Shown here piece by piece: positions 23,353-33,954 of a stretch of DNA of 64,000 nt (the stretch's first letter is position 1; every line of letters starts with the position of its first letter). This DNA comes from Silurus meridionalis (Eukaryota; Chordata; Actinopteri; Siluriformes; Siluridae). The notes beneath the pieces were generated by a model. The model was not told the origin of the DNA. It saw only the letters and a list, made by a program, of their open reading frames with translations, and made no database searches. Position numbers and translations under genes: made by a program. Location of the stretch: NCBI RefSeq assembly GCF_014805685.1, contig NC_060896.1:18508277-18572276 (forward strand), in the 5' to 3' direction.

Positions 23353-24757
23353 TATCACAATTTTTATTAGTGTTGATCCAGAGAGTACGTAATGGTAATG
23401 TTGGCAACTTAATACAACGAAGCAATATATCTTCTGTATTAACATGTTTTAGAGGATGTCATGAAAAACTATATGATAAATAAATATACTATGCACTACA
23501 GGCCATATACAATCATATTAGCATGCATGCACTAAAAATATTGCAATGCACACTTTAATATGGAAAGTAAATTAAAGTAATACAGGCTCTTTCTATTTTG
23601 GTTGGGAATTTGCCATTCTTTCACAGTTAGCGTTTGCATAGCTACCTTAGTGCTCATCATTCTAATGTAATCATCGAAAAACAAAAAATTCTACACAGTA
23701 GAATATTCAGACACAGTTTAAAAACAAAACAAAACATTTACACTACTAAACTATAAGACACAAGACTAAAATACTATTTTCTGGAAGACCCATAATAATA
23801 TAATGTGCAATTTCAATAAAATATAAAGACTCTTTTTTTTCTAGTTGTCAGTTGGCTCTTTGTGCATAAAATAAGAAATTTTGATAATATACAGGATTGA
23901 TTTCAGGTTTAAAGAGTTAGGACATGTTCTTCTCTGTAACAGACAAGAAGGCCTCCACAAAAGCTGTTTCTTCTAAAACCTGATCAAGGCTGTAATATGG
24001 GTAGAAAAATTTAATAATTCATCATACCATCACATGTACACATCACAAAAATGCTAAACACACTATCAAACAGCCAACCCCCCAAACGAAATATTTTCTT
24101 TCACCTGATTTGGTTATGGTCACCAAGCATTACTTTTTACACAAAAAATCTGACTAAAAATGAACCTAAATAAAAAACTGAAATAGGCAGAGATTTCTTT
24201 TGCAAACACGGCCTGAATGCATGTTAAAGAGTGAAGCTGGAGAGAAGAGCCTGCGTTTTACACACTGGTTTTATAGCAGAGAAGAAATCTGGAAATACCA
24301 TTAGTACTGTTTAAAAAATTCCAGAACTGTTATAAAAAAATTATAATAATATATGTTCCTTTTGTGAATGTTAAGAAGTGAGGTACAGTAGTTTTGCTTG
24401 AGATTTATCTTTATTTGTATGGGAAATTATGTCACATAGAACATTTTGTCATTCATAAATCACCTCTGGTTCCATGTTTGCATATTTAAATAAACAGCTG
24501 AACTAAATATGCAGAGTTACACTTTTACAACAATCAAATTGCAAAAATATATATTGAATATTTGTAATGTTTACACAATTGAAAAAAGAGTGACAGTTTC
24601 ATTGCTACTGTTAGTTGTATATTTACATAATTTGTTATATTTCAGTCTGTGAAAATATATTACAAAAAAAATATTCTTATTAAAATAAATGTCCTAATAC
24701 TTTAGTAAATTTAGTATTAAAAGTTTTAGAAAAAACACAAACATCCAGGTTTTTGAT

Positions 24758-24758
<1 letters not shown>
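23353..24758. other. nectin1 intron, no gene seen
   Basis: AT-rich sequence with no recognised exon or element. Confidence 0.5.

Positions 24759-24822
<64 letters not shown>
24759..24822. repeat. (CA)n microsatellite
   Basis: About 32 uninterrupted CA units. Confidence 0.98.
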
Positions 24823-24825
<3 letters not shown>

Positions 24826-25346
24826 GCAAACATACATACATATACACATATCCACAGATTAGCTAAATACAATAATGTAGTTAGGCTTTGCCAATGGTGT
24901 ACTGAGCGGGTCTTCCAAACACAACATACTATGCACCTCATATTCTCTTCCAGAACCGAGGCTCCTAACATATTCATAGAAACATTGAAAACTAAAAAAA
25001 AAAAAAAAACCCAGACATTTTGCATTATGTATAGCCTGGTATAGTTGTATGTGAATAAGGACAGTTTCCTTTTAGGCAATCGAGCTGCGTCAACAACGGT
25101 TTGGGAACGCTTCCGCTTGATCACGCTCTGAATCACGTGTGTAATCTGTCCAACGAAAAGACGCAACATCACCGCAGAATTGAACAGGAAGCTATAAAAG
25201 CACATGCAGTGGAAAAGTTCTGGAAGCGCTCCATCTCTGTGTCTTTGTTACCAGGTAAAGTATTGGTAAGTGGAAAGAAGAAGAAAAATGGAGAGCAAGC
25301 GGAAGTTCTGGCAGAGTTATCCTCCTTGTCCCTGCTTTATCACGGG

Positions 25347-26241
25347 CAGTGGTGGAAAGTAAAAAGTACAAATTCTTCTTTACAATACTTAGGTAGATTT
25401 TTTTGGTACTTTACTTCACTATTTATTTTTCTATTATAATGCAGAAACAAACTTAAATTATTGTCTTTTTTGATGGTGCAGATGAAAGAAATACATAATT
25501 CGAATCTGTGAAAGAAAACATACTCTGCCATGTCATCTCCCCACAAACACATAAATAAAACAACCTGAATCAGTGAATATTTGCTTCACAAACATAATAA
25601 ATATATTAATAGAAAACTCGAAATGTCGTTTACATAAACCAGTTCACAACAAAAACAAATATTCTCTGATTATGTAATCGGTATGAAAGTTAGAAGAGGT
25701 ACAGTTTTTTCCGGTATCACCTCATTAACCGTCCGTGTGGAAACATAGCAAAAGTTCCGTTTGGTGCATTGATGATTTACGTAATTAAACCACCATAATT
25801 ACTTTAAAACATTTACAATATTTTTTTGCTTTAATCTTCATACTTTATACTGAGTTTGGTTTCACTAATAATAAACATTTATTCATTTGCATAAAGAGTC
25901 CATATTTCTGCATGTCCAAGTTGCTTAGAGTATTAAAAACAAAGTATTAAGATACGGTACATTTAGAACAGATAGAAATGTGCAATTAAGTTTTGATTAA
26001 ATATTTTAATTGATTGACAGCCCTAATATTAATATGATGTTGCATCCAGTTACCAGTGTGACACTAAAACAGGTAGAAGTAATGGCTACATTTTACTTAA
26101 GTACATGTCAGAGCCCAAACTTCTTTACTTTAACTTGAGTAAAAAGTATAGTCAGTCCTTCAAATTTTACCCGAGTACTTTAAAACATGAGTATCTGTAC
26201 TTCTACTTAAGTGAAGGATGTGTGTACTTTTGCCAGCTCTG
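25347..26241. mobile_element. hAT nonautonomous element, copy 1, with 8-bp target duplication
   Basis: The element starts CAGTGGTGGAAAGTAAAAAG and ends TACTTTTGCCAGCTCTG. ATCACGGG lies on both sides (25339-25346 and 26242-26249), the 8-bp duplication that defines hAT insertion. At 895 bp with no transposase it depends on another copy. The blocks CCGTCCGTGTGGAAACATAG (25728-25747) and AAACTTAAATTATTGTCTTT are shared with the element at 27510-29617, so both are one family. It sits inside the 5' region of DIRS copy A. Confidence 0.88.
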
Positions 26242-28445
26242 ATCACGGGGGGATACACACAGCTTGTGTGTAGCTTGCTTAGGGGCATGCTCTGTCGGCT
26301 TTCGAGGGAGCCGGCTGCCCGCATTGTCATTGCATCTCCAAGCGGACGCTCCGCTCCAGGAGAGTGCTCTTAGAAGAGGACGCTCCCACTCCTTGCGGTT
26401 CTAGCTCTGCTTCCGCCGAGGCGAAGCGGTGACTGAGGTCATGGGGGTCACAAATGGATCTGAAATAAGGATTCGAGATGTCCTTTCTCCTACCACTCCC
26501 TTGCTAGGTCCAGCGCTACCCCAAGGGGAGGGGATGGATGCCAGCAATCCCATGGAGAACACACCCCCACAGCCAGTCCTGTTGGAGGAGCTGCTAGAGG
26601 TAGTGACTCATGCTGTTACAAAGCTGGATATCCCCTGACCAGCTGATAAGCAAAAACTACCTCCCCTAAGTAAGCTGGATGAAAGTTTCTTGCAAAATAC
26701 ATCAATACCTCCAAGCTGGGTTCTGGCTCTATTTCTCAGACCTGCACAATGAGGTGACCAGATCATTGAATAGCCCTTATTCGGCCCGCCTCTTTGTGCG
26801 GTTGTGGGACGATGCGCTGGGTTGAAAAGACGCTGGCTGGCTATCTCTCCCCGGGTGCTGCATCGTCCCATAAGGCCACAGTACTGCCCACCAAGCTTCT
26901 GCAGACTACTTTAGCTTTGTTGGGCAAGTCTTATACATATTGACGTGCGCCTCAGTACACATGCCTCAGGGGATCGGTTAGTTAACCCTGCCACATATAG
27001 TGCTTTAGGGCTACAGCAATCTCCAGTGAGTACCCCCCTCAGCCTCCACCCAGGAACCTAGAGCTGCGCCAGGCTATAACCCCGACTTTAGGCACACCAG
27101 AGGTCAGTCTTGAAAGACTGATTCCCTTAAGAGACTATCTAGCAGCCTGGAAACACCTGCCAGGACGTGTCTCAGTGGGTTCTGCACACTGTAAAGAGCG
27201 GCTAAATGATTCAGATTGGATCTCGTCTGCCCTGGTTCAATGGGGTGTGTCAAACTCTGATGGGGCCTGAGCAGGAGTTATGGAAAAGGAAGTAAAAGCT
27301 CTTTTGAGGAAGCAGACCATTGAGGTGGTCCCTCCGTTCGACAGAGAGTACGTCATAGTTCCCTGGAAGGATGGGGGGCGCTGGGCCTTATTTTAGATCT
27401 GTGCTCTCTTATGAGACTCAGGATCAAGATGCTCACCCTGAAATAGGTCATGTCCCAAATCAGGTTGGGGACTGGTTTGTCACAACAGATCATAAGGACG
27501 TGTATTTTCCAGAGGTGGGAAGTAACGGAGTACAAATACTTCGTTACTGTACTTAAATAGATTTTTCTGGTATCAGTACTTTACTCCACTATTTATTTTT
27601 TAGACAACTTTTTACTTTTACTCATTACATTTTTACACAAATAGCTGTACTTTTTACTTCTTACATTTTCAAAACCGACTCGTTACTTTAGTTTTAATCT
27701 ATTGTTTTGGTAAAATATAAATTTTTTATTTTCACTGCGTGGCAATTTCAGCCGAACAACCAATTTCCTGTTACTGTGCGTCTTTTTCAATCCGCTGGTG
27801 TATAAAGTCCTGACTCTCACTCTTTACGAAGATAAGAATCAGCAGGCAGAAGGCAGTAAGAAGTTTGGGGTTAACGTGGATGAGACAGAGGGAGTCAGTG
27901 ATGTAAACATGACTAAGAACAGACACATTCATGATCATGATCATCTTTTCTCTGCTTGTGTTCTATATGTGGATGTTCAGCCTGGACACATTCATTAGGT
28001 AACAACATTTTTAATTAGTTTTGTATTAATATATATATATATTTGCCTGTCAAAATGTTAATTATTTTAAACGGCACTAAATGTTATTAACGCGCCATTA
28101 ATTCAGCGCGCATTTCTGTTTTTACTAAAGTTTAAAAAAAAAATATAAATACATAAATAAATAACTAAATATAAAAGAGGTGAAATCAAAACCTCCAGCA
28201 TACACTTATTCACGACGTCCCTTCTTTACTTAGATATAAAATAAATAAATAAACTCCCCTGAAAATTTTTTTTTTTGTGCCAAGTCTCAAATCAAACACC
28301 AAATCCACCATGATTTACACAATTAACCCTCTAGGTGGCGTTTTGTGGGTTTTTCCCTCATAATAGAGAAACGAACTTAAATTACTGTCTTTAATGATCG
28401 TACAGATAAAAACATTACATCATTCAAATCTGTAAAATGTCTATG

Positions 28446-28448
<3 letters not shown>

Positions 28449-28517
<69 letters not shown>
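28449..28517. repeat. (AT)n microsatellite
   Basis: About 34 AT units inside hAT copy 2. Confidence 0.97.
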
Positions 28518-28524
<7 letters not shown>

Positions 28525-28686
28525 TATATAAAAGCTTCTTGACTTGACTTGAAGAGGTGCACTTTCTCCGGTATCACCATCTTTAACTGTCCGTGTGGAA
28601 ACATAGCAAAGGCTCTTAATGATGTCCACACATCTCTGCACTGTTATAGCCTTTATATTTAATCACTGTACATATGCTTACATATA

Positions 28687-29237
28687 CAGTACAGACCAAA
28701 AGTTTGGACACACCTTCTCATTCAAAGAGTTTTCTTTATTTTCATGACTATGAAAATTGTAGATTCACACTGAAGGCATCAAAACTATGAATTAACACAT
28801 GTGTAATTATATATGGAATTATATACATAACAAAAAAGTGTGAAACAACTGAAAAATGTCATATTCTAGGTTCTTCAAAGTAGCCACCTTTTGCTTTGAT
28901 TACTGCTTTGCACACTCTTGGCATTCTCTTGATGAGCTTCAAGAGGTAGTCAACTGAAATGGTCTTCCAACAGTCTTGAAGGAGTTCCCCGAGAGATGCT
29001 TGGCACTTGTTGGCCCTTTTGCCTTCACTCTGCAGTCCAGCTCACCCCTAAACCATCTCGATTGGGTTCAGGTCCGGTGACTGTGGAGGCCAGGTCATCT
29101 GGCGCAGCACCCCATCACTCTCCTTCTTGGTCAAATAGCCCTTGATGCCTTCAGTGTGACTCTACAATTTTCATAGTCATGAAAATAAAGTAAACTCTTT
29201 GAATGAGAAGGTGTGTCCAAACTTTTGGTCTGTACTG
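28687..29237. mobile_element. Tc1-like MITE with long terminal inverted repeats
   Basis: It starts CAGTACAGACCAAAAGTTTG and ends with the complement, with TA on both sides (28685-28686, 29238-29239). The inverted repeats are nearly perfect over about 90 bp, from the ends through CTCATTCAAAGAGTTT and CATGACTATGAAAATTGTAG to CTTCAGTGTGA and GATGCCTTCA. The 551-bp body includes TAGCCACCTTTTGCTTTGAT and GGGTTCAGGTCCGGTGACTG, antisense transposase traces of the full-length Tc1 parent. Nested in hAT copy 2. Confidence 0.88.
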
Positions 29238-29239
29238 TA

Positions 29240-29410
29240 TATCACATGCTGTAAATATGATACATATTTATCTGCACTATTTGCACGATTGCTACTTTTT
29301 GCACTTCCGAGATGCCAAACTGCATTTCGTTGCTGTGTACCTGTACTATGCAATGACAATAAAGTTCAATCAATCAATCAATCAATCTATCAATCTATCT
29401 ATCTATCAAA
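29240..29410 (+). mobile_element. LINE (L2-like) 3' tail with tetranucleotide end
   Basis: TTGCACTTCCGAGATGCCAA, CTGCATTTCGTTGCTG and GCAATGACAATAAAGTTCAA are the 3' end of a fish L2-like LINE (or a SINE sharing that end), closed by (ATCA)n(ATCT)n at 29370-29408. Directly abuts the MITE's TA. Confidence 0.6.
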
Positions 29411-29952
29411 TATTAATATGATGTGAGGTCCAGTTAACAGCTAAAACAGGTAAAAGTAATAACTACTTTTTACTTAAGTACATCAGAGCCAAGACTTCTT
29501 TACTTTCACTTAAGTAAAAAGGTATAATCAGTACTTCAACTTTTACCCGAGTATTTTAAAACATGAGTATCTGTACTTCTACTTAAGTAATAGATGTGTG
29601 TACTTTTGCCACCTCTGGTATTTTCATGTATCCATCCTTCCTTCACACAGGAAGTTCCTAAGGTTGGATTTTGGGGTCGAAGCTTACCAATATTGGGGCC
29701 TTCGGTTCAGCCTTGCACTATTACCCCACACAAAGTGTGTAAATGCAGTTCTGGGTCCTCTGGGACTCCGGGACATCTGCATACTGAACCATATTGAGGC
29801 CTGGTTGATATTGGCTTGATCGGAGCACTTCTCAACACAGCAGGTTTCGTTCTCGCCCATATGAAGAATTTGGGATAAAGACTGACTAACGTCAAGAAAA
29901 GTGTACTTTCTTCGGTACAGAGAACCACCTAACTAGATGTATTGTATCTGTT

Positions 29953-31003
29953 CTCAAAGGACAAGACTATAGAATAAAAAATTGGATATATTTTAGAGTA
30001 GTTAATGTGCAGCTTGAATAGCAGTACAGATTTACTGTCCTCTAAAAATAACTCAACATACAGTCATTATTGGCTGAATGACAGGACCATACAAAGTTGT
30101 TTATCTTTTATTAGAGCAGATAAAATTTAAAACTTTGGGTACAATTCTCTCTTATCATTCAATGTTCAACATGGCACCTAATGGCAAAGAAGATTTGAGA
30201 ATTAGAATTGTTGTTCTCCACAAAGATGGCCTAGGCTATAAAACAATCAGTAACACTCTGAAACTGAGTTACAGTACAGTCCAAGATGGATTTCACTTGG
30301 AACAGGCCAATTCAGTTGAGCCCTCGTGCTTTCAGCATGAGTGCTGAAAGCATTGCTTTAGATATTGCAGAAGCAGAAGGTCTGCTTTTCAGTGCTCAGA
30401 CCATATGCCACATACTGCAACAAGTCAGTTTGCATGGCCATCATCCCAGAAGGAAGTCTCTTATGATGCTGGCTCACAAGAAAGCCCACAAACAGTTTGC
30501 TTGAGACAACCTGTCCAAGAGCATAAATTACTGGAACCATGTCCTGTCGTATGATGAGACTAAGAAAAACTTGTTTGGCTCAGATTCTGTCTAGCATGTG
30601 TGGCAACGCCCTGGTGAGGAGTACCAAGAAAATTGTGTCTTGCCTACAGTCAAGTGGTGGTAGCATCATGGTCTGCGGCTGCGTGAGTGCTGCTGGTACT
30701 GGGAGTTTCATTGATGGAAATATGGATTCCAACATGTAGTGTGACATCAGAAGTAGAACATGATGGCCTCCCTTTAGAAACTGGGCTGAACAGCATTACA
30801 ACAGAATAATGACCCCAAATACAACACTAAGATGGCAACTGCCTTGCTAAGGAAGCTAAAGGTGATGGAGTGGGAGAGTATATCTCCAGTCCTGAACCCT
30901 ATTGAGCACCTGCAGGGCATCCTCAAGTGGAAGGTGGATAAGTGCCATGTGTCCAACATTCAGCAGCTTCATAATGTCTTTATGGAAGAGTGGAAGAGGG
31001 TTT
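29953..31003 (+). pseudogene. Tc1 element, decayed transposase, both ends missing
   Basis: From ATGGCACCTAATGGCAAAG (30172) the frames give MAPNGKEDLRIRIVVLHKDG, then LGYKTISNTLKLSYSTVQ (first helix-turn-helix of the paired-like domain), then SAQTICHILQQVSLHG and HHPRRKSLMMLAHKKA. Around 30525-30560 NHVLSYDETKKNLFGSDS holds the first catalytic Asp. RPGEEYQENCVLPTVK and SIMVCGCVSAAGTGSF follow, and finally LNPIEHLQGILKWKVDK (30895-30945) near the last acidic residue. At least four frameshifts are needed to join these. Flanking DIRS pieces on both sides show it was inserted in or rearranged with DIRS copies. Confidence 0.8.
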
Positions 31004-31007
31004 TTTT

Positions 31008-31370
31008 AGGGATGTCGCAGCGTCCGGGGAGAGATAGCTAGCCAGCGTCTCTACAGACTGGGGGATTGTCCCATAAACACTTTTTTTAAGGGGGAGGGGG
31101 CTGAATAAGGCTTTGCCCATGACCTGGACACCTCTGTGAAAGTACAAAAAAGAGAAGGGGCAGAGCATGGAGGCAGTGACAGGGGATGCAGAAAGCGTTT
31201 GCCAAGCTTACTGGATGGGCGAGCTTGCTGCTGACAGGCTGGCTTTAATAATGTATTTTGTATTCTTTTTAATTTTTGTTACCTATCTCAAGCATGGCTC
31301 GGGATGGGTCACTACCTCTAATAGCTCCTCGAAGAGGACTTTTAGGAAACCTTGAAACCTTAACTTAGTA
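31008..31370 (-). pseudogene. DIRS fragment B (gag-like region)
   Basis: GGAGAGATAGCTAGCCAGCGTCTCT and GCTTTGCCCATGACCTGGAC correspond to AGAGAGATAGCTCGAAAGCG (38348-38367) and CCTTTGCCCATGACCATGAC in the minus-strand DIRS copy D. Thus this piece has the orientation opposite to copy A just upstream. No usable frame. Confidence 0.55.
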
Positions 31371-31489
31371 ATAGAGTATTACCTGCCATAGCTTTTATAT
31401 TGCATGCCATTGTTTAGCTTTTAATTTGTGACATAAGCAAAATGTGTCACACTGAAAAGAACAAACATAAACCTTGTGCTTTTACAACT

Positions 31490-32960
31490 GTATATACTTC
31501 TTCTTCTTCTTTTGGCTTCCATTAGGGGTTGCCACAGCAGATCATCTGTCTCAATACTACCCTGTCCTCTACATCTGTCTCTTTCAAACAAACCACATTC
31601 ATGTCTTTCCTTACCACATCCATACACCCCCTCCTTGGCCTTCCTCATTTCCTCCTTCCTAGCGGCTCCATCCTCAGCATTCTTCTACCGATATAACCCA
31701 TGTCCCTCCTCTGCACAAGACCAAATCATCTCAATCTCCAAGACTTTGCACTGTTGACCCCAGGTATTTAAACTCATCCACCTTCACCACCTCTTCTCAC
31801 TGCAACCCCACCACTCCACTGCCCCCCTATTCACACACACGCTCTTCTCAACCTGCTCCCTTCTTTCACCGCAAGTCACAATATCTTCCACAAACATCAT
31901 AGTTCATGGGGACTCCTCTCTAACCGTGTCTGTCAACCTGTCCATTACCACTGCAAACAGGAAAAGGCTAAGAGCCCATCCTTGATGCAATCCCACCTTA
32001 ACCTTGAACCAGTCTGTTATTCCTACTGCACACTTCACTGATGACAAACTGTTCTCATACATGTCCTGCACCACCCTCACATACATCCCTGCCACACTTG
32101 ACTCATAAAATACCACAACTCATCTTTTGGCACCCTGTTATATGCTTTCTCCAGATCCACAAAAACACAATGCAACTCTTCTGACCTCCTACTTCTCCAT
32201 CAACATTCTTAATGCAAATATTGCATCCGTAGTGCTCTTCCTCGGCTTGAAACCATAATTTTGCTTACAGATGGTCACCTCTTTCCTCAGCATGGCTTCC
32301 ACTACTCTTTCCTATATCTTCATGGTGTGACTGATCAAATTTATTCCCTTGTAGTTACTGCAGGTCTGCACATCTTCCTTATTCTTAAAAATTGGTACTT
32401 GCACACCCCTTCTCCATTCCTCACTTCTCCAGTCCAACTTCTCATACAGCTCCTCATATGCCTCTTTCTTTGCTTTAGCCACAGCCCTCTTTACCTGCTG
32501 TTGCATCTCCTTGTACTCCTGCCTACTTTTCTTATCTCTCTCTCTATACAATTCTGTTTCACCAACCTCTTTCTCCTTATCCTTTCCTGCAATTCCTCAT
32601 TCCATGACCATGTCTATTTGTCTTCCTTTCTATTTCCGGATGTCACAGCAAGTAGCATCCCAGCTGTCTCCCTATTACTTCTGCAGCAGTTGCCCAATCA
32701 TCCAAAACATCTTCACCACCACAGAGCCCCTGTCCAACCTCTTTTCTGAATCTCACAATACAGTCTCCCTCCTTTAGATTTCATCATATTATTATTTTTT
32801 AAGTCTTCAAACTCCTCTTCTACTTCACTTCCAAAGCCATCCTTCAGACCACCATACAATGCTGTCTAGGTACACTGTTCCCTGCCTAAACCATACAGTC
32901 TCCAATATCTTTCAGGTTGCATCTCCTGCATAAAATATAGTCCAACTGTGTGCACCTTTT
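31490..32960 (-). pseudogene. RTE-like LINE, 5'-truncated, reverse transcriptase remnant
   Basis: Read on the minus strand, QEYKEMQQQVKRAVAKAKKEAYEELY (linker helix, 32530-32440) is followed by WRRGVQVPIFKNKEDVQTCS and NYKGINLISHTMK (start of the reverse-transcriptase domain). Further on VVQDMYENSLSSVKCAVGIT and FKVKVGLHQGWALSLFLFAV are RT motif regions; the core QG..LSP has become QGWALS. The 3' end repeats the tail seen at 2530-2720. Frameshifts and stops are numerous. The plus-strand frames over this region are antisense shadows. Confidence 0.75.
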
Positions 32961-33169
32961 ATATATATAAGTAGATAGCTAAGTAGATGGGTGCTTAGCT
33001 GGGGCTATATCGTAATCCAGATCCCAAGGCACGATCATGATTTCATTAGTTAGTTTGTTGATATTAGTCAATGGCTCTATTTTTATAAGGCTAGTTTTAC
33101 AGTAAGTATTTCTCTATTACCAACATCATAATGTTCTTCTGGCAGGTATAAGTTTTGAGAAGAATGCTA

Positions 33170-33950
33170 CTAGATGTCGCTTGGGTTGTTGCTTGGGTTT
33201 TTCACCTCCAGTTCCCTAAAAATAGAATAAGCAAACGACCGTCCCAACTGTGCACAAGCCTTAGATGAGACTTGGCTGAGGCTGCACCTGTACGTCTTTC
33301 CCCCTATCGTGATGCTCCGTGGAGTTCTGGTACGAGTTCCCCAGGATGGAGTCCTTCTCCTCCTGGTGGTACCTCGGTGGCCGGGCAGACCATGGTTTGC
33401 GGACCTAGTGGCCCTCTTCAAGGAACCTTCTTGGAGGTATGTCCTCCCCCAGGCAGAGGGCACCCTGGTTCACCCCCACCCTCAGGGGCCACAGTCCTTC
33501 TCCTTCTCCTGTAGGAACAGTTCGCCTCAGGGTTGTCTCCATCGACCCTGAAAGGTTAGGTGTGTTTGCTATCGCTGCTTATTGTACTCCACTTGCTGAG
33601 CAGTTGCTGGATAAACACCCTTTGGTAGCACCCAGAGGCTGAAGCCAGGGACGCAACCAGAGTGCCTGTGTGGGACTTGTCTGTCGGGCTGGAGGCTCTG
33701 TCAAAGCCCCCTTCGAGCCACTGGCCGAGGTGGCCCTTAGGTTTTTGTCTTCTGGCTATATCCTCCTTTAAGAGGGTCAGGGACCTATACACTCTCTCCA
33801 TGGCCCATTCCTCCTGGAGTTTACTCCCAGCATGGACATTGCCTTTCTTTACCCCAGACCCCAGTATGTACCTAAGGTGCCCTCGGTTCCCCCACGACCT
33901 GTTGTGAGGCAGGCATTCACCTCTGGGACAGGACAGCCCCCAGTTCCCTT
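33170..33950 (+). pseudogene. DIRS copy C1: linker and tyrosine-recombinase part
   Basis: Frames give LVRVPQDGVLLLLVVPRWPG, then PWFADLVALFKEPSWRYVLP and EGTLVHPHPQG, the region between RNase H and recombinase in fish DIRS proteins. After SSPQGCLHRP come LLDKHPLVAP, VWDLSVGLEALSKPP, FKRVRDLYTLSMAHSS and FTPDPSMYL of the tyrosine recombinase (the KRVRDL-type helix holds the first catalytic Arg). The copy stops near 33935 before the second Arg and the Tyr. Confidence 0.7.
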
Positions 33951-33954
33951 TCAG

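Larger units (their letters stand above)
27510..29617. mobile_element. hAT nonautonomous element, copy 2, with 8-bp target duplication
   Basis: The element starts CAGAGGTGGGAAGTAACGG and ends TACTTTTGCCACCTCTG. GTATTTTC flanks both ends (27502-27509 and 29618-29625). Removing the element and one duplicate rejoins the DIRS reverse-transcriptase frame exactly at KDVYF|HVSI. The 2108-bp length includes a nested Tc1-like MITE (28687-29237), a LINE tail (29240-29410) and an (AT)n run, so the original was about 1.3 kb. No hAT transposase is readable. Confidence 0.9.
25082..29945 (+). pseudogene. DIRS-type tyrosine-recombinase retrotransposon, copy A (5' region, gag-like, RT), split by two hAT insertions
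   Basis: The 5' region (25082-25338: GTTTGGGAACGCTTCCGC, CACGTGTGTAATCTGTCCAA, GAACAGGAAGCTATAAAAGC) is the DIRS leader seen again at 33955-34140. After the first hAT insertion the gag-like part follows (26250-27250), then reverse transcriptase with TTDHKDVYF (motif A region, 27482-27509). The second hAT insertion interrupts there. RT resumes at 29626 as HVSILPSHRKFLRLDFG, then AYQYWGLRFSLAL, and the catalytic motif, normally IDD, reads HIEAWLILA (about 29790-29816), followed by MKNLG and VKKSVLS. Stops and the lost catalytic Asp make it dead. It breaks off near 29945 at a Tc1 relic. DIRS elements move through a circular intermediate using a tyrosine recombinase in place of an integrase. Confidence 0.75.

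Noticed and set aside
32261..32777. Plus-strand frames of 162 and 88 codons rich in Leu and Ser
   Set aside because: Antisense to the RTE-like reverse transcriptase on the minus strand.
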